Assembly (NCBI GenBank): GCA_004151065.3
Contig: NWUY0300047477.1
Span: 12,523 to 22,739 of the forward strand
DNA length: 10,217 nucleotides
Direction: 5' to 3'
DNA from: Larix sibirica
Lineage: Eukaryota > Streptophyta > Pinopsida > Pinales > Pinaceae
Of the stretch, positions 1-8,430 are shown piece after piece. Below the pieces are notes generated by a model that worked only from the letters and a program-made list of their open reading frames with translations, had not been told where the DNA came from and did no database searches. Numbering within the stretch: position 1 is the first letter of the stretch; each line of letters starts with the position of its first letter. Made by a program: the position numbers and the translations under genes.

Positions 1-410
1 CCTTCGGGCATCTTATTCTTGTATTTATCTCGATCAGATTTGTGGGTCGATGAAAGTATCTTTGCATCTATGGAATTTCATTATATCTTTTGCGCTGGAT
101 AACATATTTGTATTTAACCTGAGTTGTTGAGATGGTTTTTGCATATTTGTAGGACAGATTGATGTATACTGAGAAGGAATGTTTGTCTGTGACTTTGCCG
201 CTTATGTGTTGTACCACATTATGATGTATTTCGTCGCAGTATGGATAGATCTGCTATGTGTCATTGATCTGTTGAATATGTTTTGATAATTTGTTACTGC
301 GTTGATCTAATTAGTATGTTTCGGTATACAATGATAGTGTTATGATTCAAATGATAATTATGTTGATCTTCGGGTTATGCTATGATTAAATGTGAATGAT
401 GCATGTCCTC

Positions 411-507
411 TTATCCTTACGGGATCTTGGTTCATACATCACCCTTAGGTATCTCGGGTGATACCTCACTCTCTCTGCGAGTGTTGCTCGAAAGGATAAA
501 CCCTTTC
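411..507. repeat. Nested inverted repeats
   Basis: Arms seen directly: TTATCCTT (411-418) with AAGGATAA (492-499) enclose the block. Inside, ATCACCC (438-444) pairs with GGGTGAT (456-462), and AGGTATC (447-453) pairs with GATACCT (460-466). These last two pairings overlap, so they are mutually exclusive. CGAG (478-481) can pair with CTCG (487-490), and GAAAGG (490-495) with CCTTTC (502-507). The function is unknown; this could be folded RNA or clustered palindromic protein sites. Confidence 0.5.
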
Positions 508-549
508 TGGGTCGATATCTATGGGNAGTTGTAAAATGCGAGTGTGATA

Positions 550-589
550 AATTACATGATTGAAATGTAATTATGTCAAGTTTGACATA
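550..589. repeat. Two adjacent perfect inverted repeats
   Basis: AATTACAT (550-557) and ATGTAATT (565-572) form an 8-bp stem with a 7-nt loop. Sharing base 572, TATGTCAA (572-579) and TTGACATA (582-589) form a second 8-bp stem with a 2-nt loop. They lie about 60 bp upstream of the TATA-like box at 650. Confidence 0.6.
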
Positions 590-649
590 GATAATAACTG
601 TGGTCATTATTTAAAGGTTCTTAAACTCCATATGAAACGTGTCCTAACT

Positions 650-659
650 TATATAAAAG
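650..659 (+). promoter_or_regulatory. TATA-like box
   Basis: The sequence TATATAAAAG fits the plant TATA consensus and sits between an AT-rich upstream part and a purine-rich downstream part. No transcript start can be shown, and the box could be a chance match in AT-rich DNA. Confidence 0.3.
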
Positions 660-853
660 AAAAGGGGTAAAAGTGATTTACTTGTGACTCGTAATTTAAG
701 AGGAGATGGTTCGACCATTAATAAGATTTCGATAGGGAGTTGTAAATTAATGGAGAGATAAGGGTAGTAATGGCAGGAAAGGGAGTTGGTAGAAGGGAAG
801 ATGATAGACAGGAAAAGGGGGAAGTGAAGAAGGGGATCTTTTGGACGAGGAAG

Positions 854-878
854 AAATTTAGCAGAGGAGGCTAAATTT
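854..878. repeat. Perfect 9-bp hairpin in the putative leader
   Basis: AAATTTAGC (854-862) and GCTAAATTT (870-878) are perfect inverted arms around a 7-nt purine loop, AGAGGAG. It lies about 200 bp downstream of the TATA-like box, so it would fall in the 5' leader if that box is used. Confidence 0.6.
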
Positions 879-1060
879 CACGAAGGAGAGAACTGCGCGA
901 TTGGTTGGACTGTGGGGTACTCAAGTTTTGGGCTCGGAGGTCCAAGAAGCAATTCTTGGAGCTGGGTGGTTGACAAGACTATCCTAGTTGGTAGGGAGGC
1001 AAATCAAGTTTGGGCGGTTGAGTATTCCAAGGGTTGGGCTATTTTACAGGTATTTTAATG

Positions 1061-1569
1061 TTGTCATTTTATTTATATGTGGAAGGAGCTTGAACGCTAA
1101 TTTAATTCAATGAATAATATGTTGTTTAATTTAATTCTTACATGTATTGAAAATTTTGATTTATACCTACACTTACCTCATATTTTAATTGTTTTCTACC
1201 TGCACATGAAATAGATTAACTTAGAATGACACAGAAGCAAATACAGACAAGCAGTCAACAAGTTAGAGTAACTAATTAAACCAATAGATTTATAAAAGAT
1301 GTTTTGAGTAAACCGGGGACCTAGGTAGGTCCTTACAAAGTGTAAATTGAGTTGATGAAGAGACCCATAGAGGTCCTATACATAAATTTGTAAATTTCAA
1401 TCAAATGAATGAGAAAAATCATGTTGAGCCTATTACATAATTTAAGATTTTGTGTTGAATGTTAGTGGTATGTTTACTGTGTGTGTTGAAATCAGGATCA
1501 TTTGAGTCCTTGCCCTTGTGTTTGGAGATGTATGCATTGTTGTTTTGTGTTGGAAATACCTACAAGGAG
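1061..1569. other. AT-rich intergenic stretch, nothing recognised
   Basis: No coding similarity on either strand. The only structure noted is a near-palindrome at 1317-1332, with arms GGACCTA and TAGGTCC and a 2-nt spacer. The start of the Copia relic to the right is gradual, so this stretch may include unrecognisable integrase-region sequence. Confidence 0.4.
1317..1332. repeat. 7-bp inverted repeat with 2-nt spacer
   Basis: GGACCTA (1317-1323) and TAGGTCC (1326-1332) are perfect inverted arms around GG. A further GGTCC-containing stretch follows nearby (near 1370). No function is assigned. Confidence 0.45.
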
Positions 1570-2705
1570 AGCTTCCACGGTCCCCGACTGCAACAAAGGT
1601 AAAGCATGCCACAGATGGCAGCATGAGAAGTGCAAGGTCGGATTTGTAGCGAGACAATTCTTCCAAAGAGAGAGGGAGTTAATTATGAGGAAACCTTCTC
1701 TTCAACTGCCAAGTGTATTTCCATCATATCCATTATGTCTTTAGCATCTATTTTTGGTTGGTATTTATACCATATGGATGTAAAACCTGATTTTACATCC
1801 ATAATTAGTCAAGGGGTATGGTTGAGATACCCATGTGTGCACGTTGAAGAAGCCCCTATGGGTTCAAACAAACACCATGCACATAGTATTCTAGGATTGA
1901 TGAGTACCTACTTAATTTGGGTTTCACCAACACTAATGCAAATCCTAATCATTATTACTTTGTTGACAAAATTGATGCTTGTCTTGGTCGAATATGTAGA
2001 TGATCCAATAGTATAGATAGTTTTGAGAAGCTCATTACATGGTGTAACATAGAGTTTGTCACAAATTTGATGTGAAGGACATTGGCCTTATGCATTATTT
2101 TCTAGGTCTAGAGCTTTGGCAGGGTACATATAAGGTCTTCCTTGGGTAGGGGAAGTACACAATGTAGAAAATGAGAGATTTCATATATTTTATTGCAAAC
2201 CCTTGGCCACTTCTATGGTTCCAAAACTAAAGGTATATGTTGATTTAGACTCATAATTTGTAGATCCTTATGTTAGGAGATGTGGGTGCTACAAAGATCA
2301 CTTTAGGGTTTCGTTTCTTCTTGGGATTAAATGTAATATATTGTTTCAGCAACTAGGGGTAATTGCACTCAATTTAGCAAAGGCAGAGTATATAGCAAAC
2401 AATTATGCTATTTGTGAGGCCATTTGGCTTTGAAAGTTAATGGTAGAGTTGACGAATCAAATGTTGGAGTCTAGAGTTGTTTCTTTAGACAATTAGCGTT
2501 GCATCAAGCTCTTTGAGAATCCAATATTTCATTATCGCTTTAAGCATGTTGATATCCAATATTTCATTATCAATGATTCTTGAATATGTTCATTTAAATA
2601 TGGAATGCATAGACATTTTCACTAAGCCATTGAATAGCAAGGAAGTTTGAGATGTTGAGAGAGAGACTTGGTTTAATGGAAAACACTTTCCTCAAAAAGA
2701 TGAAG
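1570..2705 (+). pseudogene. Copia (Ty1) retrotransposon pol relic: late RT and RNase H
   Basis: This is a decayed remnant of a plant Copia polyprotein. Seen in order, across several frames: a stretch wording KHATDGS (about 1602-1622); REGVNYEETF and HMDVK at about 1675-1785, the start of Copia RT; a shifted-frame piece with YSRIDEYLLNLGFTN (about 1886-1930); VEYVDDPIV (about 1987-2013), which holds the YVDD catalytic motif; FDVKDIGLMHYFLGLELWQ (from 2066); then RNase H wording AEYIANNYAICEAIWL (about 2380-2430), IKLFENPIFH and FKHVDI (to about 2555); and the pol C-terminus IDIFTKPL and MLRERLGLMENTFL (to about 2693). Many stops and frameshifts separate these pieces. Copia order is GAG-PR-INT-RT-RH, so everything upstream of RT is missing or unrecognisable. 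It cannot encode a working protein. Confidence 0.85.
2519..2571 (+). repeat. 18-bp direct repeat inside the Copia RNase H relic
   Basis: ATCCAATATTTCATTATC occurs at 2519-2536 and again at 2554-2571, a 35-bp period. The two copies are read in different phases of the ancestral protein: one belongs to the ENPIFHYR wording, the other to the DIQYFII wording. Confidence 0.6.
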
Positions 2706-2813
2706 TGTTGGTTTATTCTTGCTAATTATGTATTATGCTTCAACGTGGCACACGTTGTTTGTAGTGTTGGTTTATTCTTGCTAATTGTGTATTATGATTC
2801 AACGTGGCACACG
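2704..2813 (+). repeat. Tandem duplication, 59-bp period
   Basis: A unit of about 51 bp (2704-2754) beginning AGTGTTGGTTTATTC is repeated at 2763-2813 with two mismatches. Both copies start with TGTTGG just past the end of the Copia pol relic, where a Copia 3' LTR would be expected to begin with TG. The duplication could therefore be of the LTR's first bases. Confidence 0.75.
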
Positions 2814-2844
2814 CTTGCATATCCTCACATCAAGTTTTCTGCGT

Positions 2845-2918
2845 AGAGAGAGGTGCCTTGGGTGAGGGCGCATCATGTTTTATATGCAGAGAGAGGTGCC
2901 CTGGGTGAGGGTGCATCA
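2845..2918 (+). repeat. Tandem duplication, 43-bp period
   Basis: A 31-bp unit starting AGAGAGAGGTGCC (2845-2875) recurs at 2888-2918 with two mismatches. It lies shortly after the 59-bp duplication, so this short region has undergone at least two local duplications. Confidence 0.75.
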
Positions 2919-2931
2919 GCAATGAGCATTA

Positions 2932-2945
2932 GTAGAGGCCTCTAC
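2932..2945. repeat. Perfect 14-bp palindrome
   Basis: GTAGAGGCCTCTAC is a perfect palindrome with no spacer, just downstream of the tandem duplications. No function is assigned. Confidence 0.5.
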
Positions 2946-3286
2946 GAGGTGCAATAGATATAGGCAAAGGTAGAGGCACCTTTTTTTAGTTTCCAACTTT
3001 ATTGTTTTTCTATTCTTAGAATTGTTTTTCCAAATTTATGATTGATTTTCTTTATTGAAATTAGAAAGTGATTTATCTCTGTAGACTTGGCACAAGTTCT
3101 AAAATTAACTTAGGCACATTAGTTAACAGGTGTTTCTAAGTTTCACTTTGTACTCTATTTTAGGCAAGTCTCTATTTAAAGTTAAAGTTGGGCGCACTTC
3201 TCTATAAGAGATGGGGTTTTGACATAGTCAACCTAGGTGCTTTTATTAAACAATTTTATTTTGTAAACCCTCGATCTCTCCCATTC

Positions 3287-3293
3287 TATAAAG
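3287..3293 (+). promoter_or_regulatory. TATA-like box in putative Copia LTR
   Basis: TATAAAG follows a pyrimidine-rich CTCTCCCATTC stretch and precedes a purine-rich segment with a small AGGGGAGACTT tandem repeat. This arrangement is common at U3/R junctions of plant Copia LTRs. A second weaker candidate, TATAAGAG, lies near 3203. Confidence 0.35.
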
Positions 3294-3460
3294 GACAGAT
3301 AGGGGAGACTTAGGGGAGACTTTTGGAACAGTATCTTGAAGGGTTGACAAGTTTTTTGCAATGTAACCTTTCAGTTTTGAGTTGAAGACATTGGTTGTTG
3401 CAATATTGGCATGTTGTAAATATTTTCAATGGTGTGTTTTCAAATAAGCATTCCTTACAG

Positions 3461-4066
3461 CAGTTTTGATAGGAGTCTTTCATTTCAGTTTTCTAGAGTA
3501 TTGGAGGAATGCAGCTGTTATTACTATGTCTTGAAAATTTAACAGATACTCTTTACTATCGTGCGGATATGCAATACCATGAACTCGGGCTTCCATGCCC
3601 AATTGTTCGACTATTTTCCAATTTTTTTCCTTGAGAAAGACAAAGAAATTCTTCTAATGATCCAAAACAAAATTCTCAAAATTCCAAAACACAAAAAAAA
3701 GCAAGATCAAGGACGAGAGGAAGTACCCCCATTGTCAAATCTTGCCATTGCTCTTGAATGAGGAATTTGATTTTTTTGAATTTTGACTCTAAAGTGATCA
3801 TTTCCATCATGTAATCCTTTGAGTCACCATTGTCTTCCTCAAGAAGATTGGAATGAATAATGTAAGCAACGATCCCCTGTGACCAAAGAGCTAGCTCTCA
3901 TCTTCTTTTTGGGCTTCAGAATGAAAAGCTTTCAGGTTGATAGTCATTAGGTGAGAAGAATGGAGACTACTATTGCAAAAAACCTACTATTCCTAAATAA
4001 CTAAGGGCCACCTGTGGGAGGGGTTGCACCCTGCAAACCCTAGCTGTCACTGTACATTTTTCTCTG
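3461..4066. other. Anonymous spacer and LINE 5' end
   Basis: No recognisable gene. A 66-codon + strand frame (3561-3761) is low-complexity and lysine-rich, and a 57-codon - strand frame (3653 to 3480) resembles nothing I can name. From about 4005 the sequence becomes less AT-rich, which may mark the LINE 5' UTR, but the junction cannot be placed because the matching target-site duplication is outside the window. Confidence 0.4.
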
Positions 4067-4837
4067 ATGGCGGCGAGCTGTACTGGTCAGGATGACGAAC
4101 ACATACACATGGCGGACTCGAATTACCATAATGTGGATGTGGTAGATTATTCTTTGGATCCGCTGGAGGGTAAATCTTTATTTTACCATTCTAGGGAATG
4201 CAAACCGCAGGAATGTTTTGATAGGGTTACAGTGGATTTCTCGCTGGGTTACTCCTCCCCGCGGTCTAACGGGCATTATACTAACGGTTCCGTGACACCT
4301 GTGATGGATTCCTCGATGGAGGCACCTTCCCGCCCTGACGCTTTACTATTGTCGACCACCAGAGCAAATACTGGTGAGACGGTTGTTGCCCGACCGTTAC
4401 CACAACATCTCGGGGGTGCTCCTTTCACACTCTTTGAATCTCCTGCACTCTATCATATGGGCGACACCTTCCCTGTGGATTCCACTATCGTTCACTCGGA
4501 AATAACTACTGAAGGATGGACTCTGGACCCATCTTTTCTTGCCAACATTTCAATGACCAACTGGCCATACAGCGCACAGGCTACATCTCCAACCACTCTA
4601 CCTGACGAGGCTTCCTTTCAATTTACTTCTGAAGACTTCATTGCATCCATTATTCACTCCCCGGAGGATAGGGTAAATTCTACCCCTCCTATCAGTATTG
4701 TGGTGCAAGGCACACATACTTCACCATTGATTTCCCATGAAATCTCCCCTGCACGAAAACAAAAAGGGAATTTCCTAAAAACAACTCGGAACAATATAAA
4801 CCTTATTTGTGGTAAGGACATCTCTGTGGCGAATTCA

Positions 4838-5275
4838 CTCAACATGGCGGAGACAGCACTCGTGGGTCGAGCTAGGGGTAAGTATCCAACCTCTGATTTT
4901 CTGGATCATTGGGTCTCCACAAACTGGTCACATCTTTTCGCTTATAAACCTGATGTCATGGTTCTCTCGCGCGGATGGTTCGTCTTTAAATTTCACTCCC
5001 GTGAGGATGCGAGCCGCGTCCTCACATCAAATTGGAGCATGGGTAACATGCCAATACTCTTCAAATGCTGGACCCCTATGTTTCATGCAGATACAGAGAA
5101 GTTTGATGTAATTCCCATTTGGGTCCGCCTCCCTGGATTGCCTTGGGAATTCTGGAACATGAATTCTTTCCGGGACATTGGAAACGCCCTGGGTTCTTTC
5201 ATAGATGCAGATCTGTATTTTTTAAAAATGCGGAAATTCACGGTTGCGCGTATCTTGGTCTCCATTAATGTCCGG
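4838..5275 (+). other. DUF4283-like domain of ORF1
   Basis: Residues about 258-403 of ORF1 run from LVGRARGKYP through GWFVFKFHSREDASRVL, WSMGNMPILFKCWTP and WVRLPGLPWEFWN to FTVARILVSINVR. Family knowledge: this pattern of a glycine-aromatic FxF segment, a tryptophan before PI, and the WVRLPGLP block is the hallmark of DUF4283, found in plant LINE ORF1 proteins just before a zinc knuckle. It is thought to be a nucleic-acid-binding fold. The domain is intact here; the TAA follows it immediately. Confidence 0.85.
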
Positions 5276-5359
5276 TAAGGGTTACATGTTGTACTCACCT
5301 TCACTTGGGGACAAGCACGGCGTACTCAGAAACTTGACTATGAAGGTATTCCCTTTCGT

Positions 5360-5401
5360 TGTCATCGATGCCATGGTTGTGGGCATCTTGCAAAACACTG
5401 C
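5360..5401 (+). other. CCHC zinc knuckle of ORF1
   Basis: Read in the ORF1 frame past the TAA at 5276, CHRCHGCGHLAKHC fits C-x2-C-x4-H-x4-C exactly, preceded by LDYEGIPFR. The retrotransposon zinc knuckle binds single-stranded nucleic acid. It is structurally intact but lies beyond a stop codon, so it would be made only by readthrough or in intact relatives. Confidence 0.9.
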
Positions 5402-5519
5402 AACCTCCCTTTTCATTAGAAAACGGACATTACCCATAAACGCGTGGATGGAAAGGACTATGCGGATGGGGTTTCTCAGTCAAAAGATGGCAGGATTTAT
5501 GAGGACTGGTATTCCGTAG

Positions 5520-6140
5520 GGTGCACACATTGCTGAGGATCATCAGGAACATGTCAAAGTCCCCCCGGTCGATGCCACTGTTCCTACTAAGGAATACTCT
5601 GCACCCATCGATACTCCTACTACTACGGGTACGCATGAAACTTTTTTCTCTCTTTTCTCTTATGTTGAAACATCGCTTAACTCTCTGAAGATCAGCCCTA
5701 CCGGGAACACTATCTCCACTCCCCCTGTTTGTCAACTCATCCTCCCCTCACTGGAACTCCCTACCTCCATGGACACTCTTGTCACTGTCAAACCCTTTGG
5801 ACCATTTGACCCTCTCCCTATTTCACCCATCCCACCCACCTCCCCTTTCCCTACTAAACACTTGGTCTGCACCATGCCACAACCCACGGTGGCCCCCTTT
5901 CCCCCCCCTATCCGTTTTCACCTGCGCACTCAGGATATCCCGGTCCTCTCGACCACCCCCACTTTCGGCACTGGCCTGGGCCTAAACCCCATACCACGAA
6001 AGCACACACGTGGTCGGGGCAAACCCACTCACTTAGCCTCTGCTCAACTACAGGAAATCCTGGACCTTGCGAATGGTAAACAAAAATCTATTGACGGGGC
6101 ACTTAGAGCAGTGGGAGCCCTCTCAGGGTTAAACCCATGA
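5520..6140 (+). other. ORF1 C-terminal Pro/Thr/Ser-rich linker and helical tail
   Basis: After the frameshift near 5517 the frame is open for 206 codons. It starts with AHIAEDHQEHVKVPP, becomes strongly Pro/Thr/Ser-rich (about 5760-5985, with a C8 run at 5901-5908), passes a basic RKHTRGRGK segment (about 5997-6023), and ends in a short helix-like tail with QLQEILDLANGKQKSI. The rich linker and compact end look like a disordered tether carrying a terminal interaction element; this is inference, and I do not recognise the tail as a named domain. Confidence 0.6.
6137..6140 (+). promoter_or_regulatory. ATGA stop-start overlap of ORF1 and ORF2
   Basis: ORF2's ATG (6137-6139) overlaps ORF1's TGA (6138-6140) in the tetranucleotide ATGA. 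The ORF2 start is supported because MKLLSFNCRG is exactly how L1 endonucleases begin. Some LINEs translate ORF2 by stop-reinitiation at such overlaps (shown for silkworm SART1); here it is inferred. Confidence 0.75.
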
Positions 6141-6830
6141 AACTTCTATCCTTCAATTGTCGGGGGTTGGAAAGTAATCCTAAAAAACTTGCCCTCCGTA
6201 GGCTGATTGTCCTACATCAGCCTGATATCTTTTTGTTACAAGAAACTATGGGTTCTGACACGGATGTTAGGGCGTCCCTAGCCACACTTTTCCCTGCTTA
6301 CGATTTTGCTGCTATCAGTGCGCGTGGTCTTTCTGGAGGACTAGCCACAGGCTGGAAAAAATCCTCTACTAAAGCATTCGACTCCTGGGGCTACCCCTCC
6401 GGACTGGGTGTGGAACTTTACCATGCTACCCTCAACATGACCTTCAGGGTTGTCAATATTTATGGTCCTTATCATGACCGTGAGGTATTCTGGAACTCTT
6501 TTTGACTAAATCCACTCTGCTCTGGGGATGAGCTGATTGTGGGCGGTGATTTAAATTTCACCCTTGGAAATCATGAGATTTGGGGCACCCATGCACAAAG
6601 GGATACCTTGGCTGGTTACTTTGACACTCTTCTACAGGACACACATATGATTGATCTACAACCACCCACCCTGAAACCGACCTAGAATAATCATCGAACT
6701 GGGGAGGGGTGTGATTCTAAAAGGCTTGATCGTTTTCTACTGTCTGAGGATCTACTACATCAACCCTACAAGATCCGACAATGGTCGTCTCTGGTGGCAT
6801 CTCTGATCACCTGCCTATTTGTCTGGAGAT
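6137..6830 (+). other. APE-type endonuclease domain of ORF2
   Basis: Motifs in order: SFNCRG with Asn7; LLQET with Glu36; VVNIYGP; VGGDLNF with the catalytic Asp codon at 6548-6550 and the D-x-N pair; WGTHAQRDTL; SKRLDRF; and ISDHLPI with the SDH triad at 6802-6810. This is the exonuclease III/APE fold of L1 endonucleases, which makes the first-strand nick. TGA 6503 and TAG 6683 interrupt it (the latter where LINEs usually have Trp in a T-W-x-N context), and a one-base frameshift precedes the SDH motif. Confidence 0.9.
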
Positions 6831-7499
6831 TCAGGGCAACTCTACAAAACCACCCAGCTCTTTCAAACTTTGTGCGGCTTGGCCAAAGGAGGCGAAGGTG
6901 GAAAATATTATCAAGAACTCCTGAATTCCTTTCCAACCGGGTGAGGGTTCTTTTGTTGCTCCACATTTTGTCAAAAATCTCACATGTACCAAATCACTAC
7001 TAAAGCCCTGGGCTCACCAAAAGAATAAAATTGATACTTTGGAACTTTCTCGAATCGAAGAGGCTTTGGCTGAACTTCAGGACTCTGAGGGCGGAGGTTA
7101 CCTCACACCGGACTCCACTGCTACTCTCAAATCTCTGGAAAGCTCTAGGAACAAGATCCTCTCAGATCAGGAAACGGTCTGGAGATTAAAAAGCAGAGCC
7201 ATCTGGCTCGACTGTGGCGATGAAAATACAAAATTCTTTCAAGCCTATGCAAAGGGAAGGAAGGCAAAAAACACTATCTGGGATCTAAAAAGCCCCACGG
7301 GTGAGAGGTTATCCTCCTTTGAGGATTTGGCCACTTTGGGCTCCAATCACTTCAAAACTCTGTTTTCAACAACACGAGGAGCCAATATTGTTGAAGTTAT
7401 CATACTCTCACAGTACTTCCCGGGAGTAGTCACTGAACTTGACAACCAGAATCTCATGGAGGAGATATCCAAGGAGGAGCTAAAAACAACCCTTCATAG

Positions 7500-8430
7500 C
7501 TTCCAAAAAGATAAGAGCCTGGGGTCGGACGGATGGCCCATTGAATACTACGACATCATTGGCAACGACCTCTTGCAGCTGGTTGATGAATCCAGAATTG
7601 GCGGACATATACACTCCCCACTAAATGCCACTTTCATTGCTCTTATCCCTAAAGCTGACAAACCTGACACTCTGGATGAATTCCGCCCCATCTCACTCTG
7701 CAACATCACCTATAAGGTGGTGGCAAAGATCATGGCAAAAAGACTAAAAGTTGTACTCTCCACCTTTATTTCTCTTGAACAATTTGGCTTCTTGGAGGGA
7801 CGACAGATCCATGAAGCCATTGGAGTCACGCAGGAAGGCTTACACTCGCAAAAACTAAAGGGCATTAAAGGAGTTGTCATCAAAATTGATATCTCAAAGG
7901 AATTCGATAGAGTCAGTTGGCTTTATCTGAGGCTCCTAATGACTCACTTAGGGTTTGACTATTCTTTCATCAAATGGACTATGAGTTGCATCACTACAGC
8001 CTCTTTCACTGTACTCATCAATGGCTCTCCATCACCATTCTTTTGTGCGGAACGGAGTCTCCGACAGGGCTGCCCTTTGTCTCCACTACTCTTCCTCCTG
8101 GTAGCCGAAGGACTCAGTCAGGCCATCATTGACGCAAAAGGCCAAGGAACTTTTTAGGGTCTACACATCACCAACAACCTTCGGCTATCACATCTACTTT
8201 TTGTAGATGACATCTTGATTTTCTACGATGGGTCTATCAAGGATGCAAAAAAACTGGACAACATACTCTCTCTTTTTCAGGACGCCACGGGAATGGTTAT
8301 CAACATCAACAAATCCTATATTACTCTCTACAGAATGATAGCGGAAGAACAACTAAGGTATCTCACTCTCTTTCCTTTTGAAGTACTTTCTCTAGATGAT
8401 GGCTTAAAATATCTGGGATTCCACCTGAAG
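7500..8430 (+). other. Reverse transcriptase domain of ORF2
   Basis: Motifs in order: SLGSDGWPIEYYD (from about 7513); FIALIPK and FRPISLCN; motif A, KIDISKEFDRVSW, with the first catalytic Asp at 7888-7890; motif B, LRQGCPLSPLLF (8059-8094); motif C, FVDD (8200-8211), with the Asp pair; then GMVININKS and LKYLGFHL. All three catalytic aspartates are present. One in-frame TAG (8155-8157) splits the domain between motifs B and C. The wording is typical of plant L1 RT and unlike the Copia RT upstream. Confidence 0.95.

Larger units (their letters stand above)
1..1060. other. Non-coding, possible LTR or retroelement-flanking sequence
   Basis: No reading frame here resembles a known protein. The sequence is AT-rich to about 640, has a TATA-like box at 650, then becomes strongly purine-rich (about 690-900) before a more balanced stretch ending in a T-rich segment near 1040-1060. 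A U3-like part, a TATA box and a leader-like part in this order would fit a plant LTR on the + strand, but I found no TG...CA ends, primer-binding site or matching second LTR. A promoter or intron-like host sequence is the alternative. Base 526 is undetermined. Confidence 0.25.
2706..3460 (+). repeat. Possible 3' LTR remnant of the Copia element
   Basis: Position and composition suggest it: it directly follows the pol C-terminus, begins TGTTGG after a purine-rich AAAAAGATGAAG stretch that could be a worn polypurine tract, holds a TATA-like box at 3287 roughly three-quarters along, and a TTACA that could be the terminal CA lies near 3458. The right end is a guess. No 5' LTR is in the window to compare, and two tandem duplications complicate the left end. 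Confidence 0.35.
4067..6140 (+). pseudogene. LINE ORF1 (RNA-binding protein), broken
   Basis: In plant L1 elements ORF1 encodes the nucleic-acid-binding protein of the retrotransposition particle. The ATG at 4067 is chosen because the frame stays open for 403 codons. Residues 1 to about 257 are Ser/Thr/Pro- and acid-rich and unrecognised; about 258-403 are DUF4283-like. TAA at 5276-5278 interrupts the frame, but the same frame continues directly into a CCHC knuckle (5360-5401) and on past a TAG at 5417-5419 to the wording IYEDWYSVG. A frameshift near 5517 then moves to the frame beginning at 5520, which is open to TGA 6138-6140 and encodes a Pro-rich linker and a C-terminal tail. If intact it would be roughly 690 residues. 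The stop overlaps the ORF2 start. As it stands, only the knuckle-less 403-residue N-terminal part could be made. Confidence 0.85.

Noticed and set aside
1502-1744. 80-codon cysteine-rich frame.
   Set aside because: Its right half is a frame-shifted view of the Copia RT start, and the left half has no family resemblance.
2894-2987. AGGTGCC and GGCACCT inverted arms followed by seven T, resembling a bacterial terminator.
   Set aside because: The arms are 74 bp apart and the DNA is plant nuclear, where intrinsic terminators of this type do not apply.
3480-3653. 57-codon open frame on the - strand, with a charged and aromatic composition and an upstream - strand stretch of Glu/Lys-rich reading (about 3720-3855).
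   Set aside because: No start codon at its head, a stop directly before it, and no motif I can name. The length is within chance for AT-rich DNA.
3561-3761. 66-codon + strand frame with ATG.
   Set aside because: Low-complexity Lys/Gln-rich reading over an A-rich tract, no family resemblance and no supporting context.
5273-5281. GGTAAGG at the ORF1 stop resembles a 5' splice donor that could remove the TAA.
   Set aside because: The frame and protein wording continue straight across the site into the CCHC knuckle, so no intron is needed.
5083-5735. Two antisense frames of 73 and 101 codons.
   Set aside because: They are shadows of ORF1 on the opposite strand with no recognisable content.
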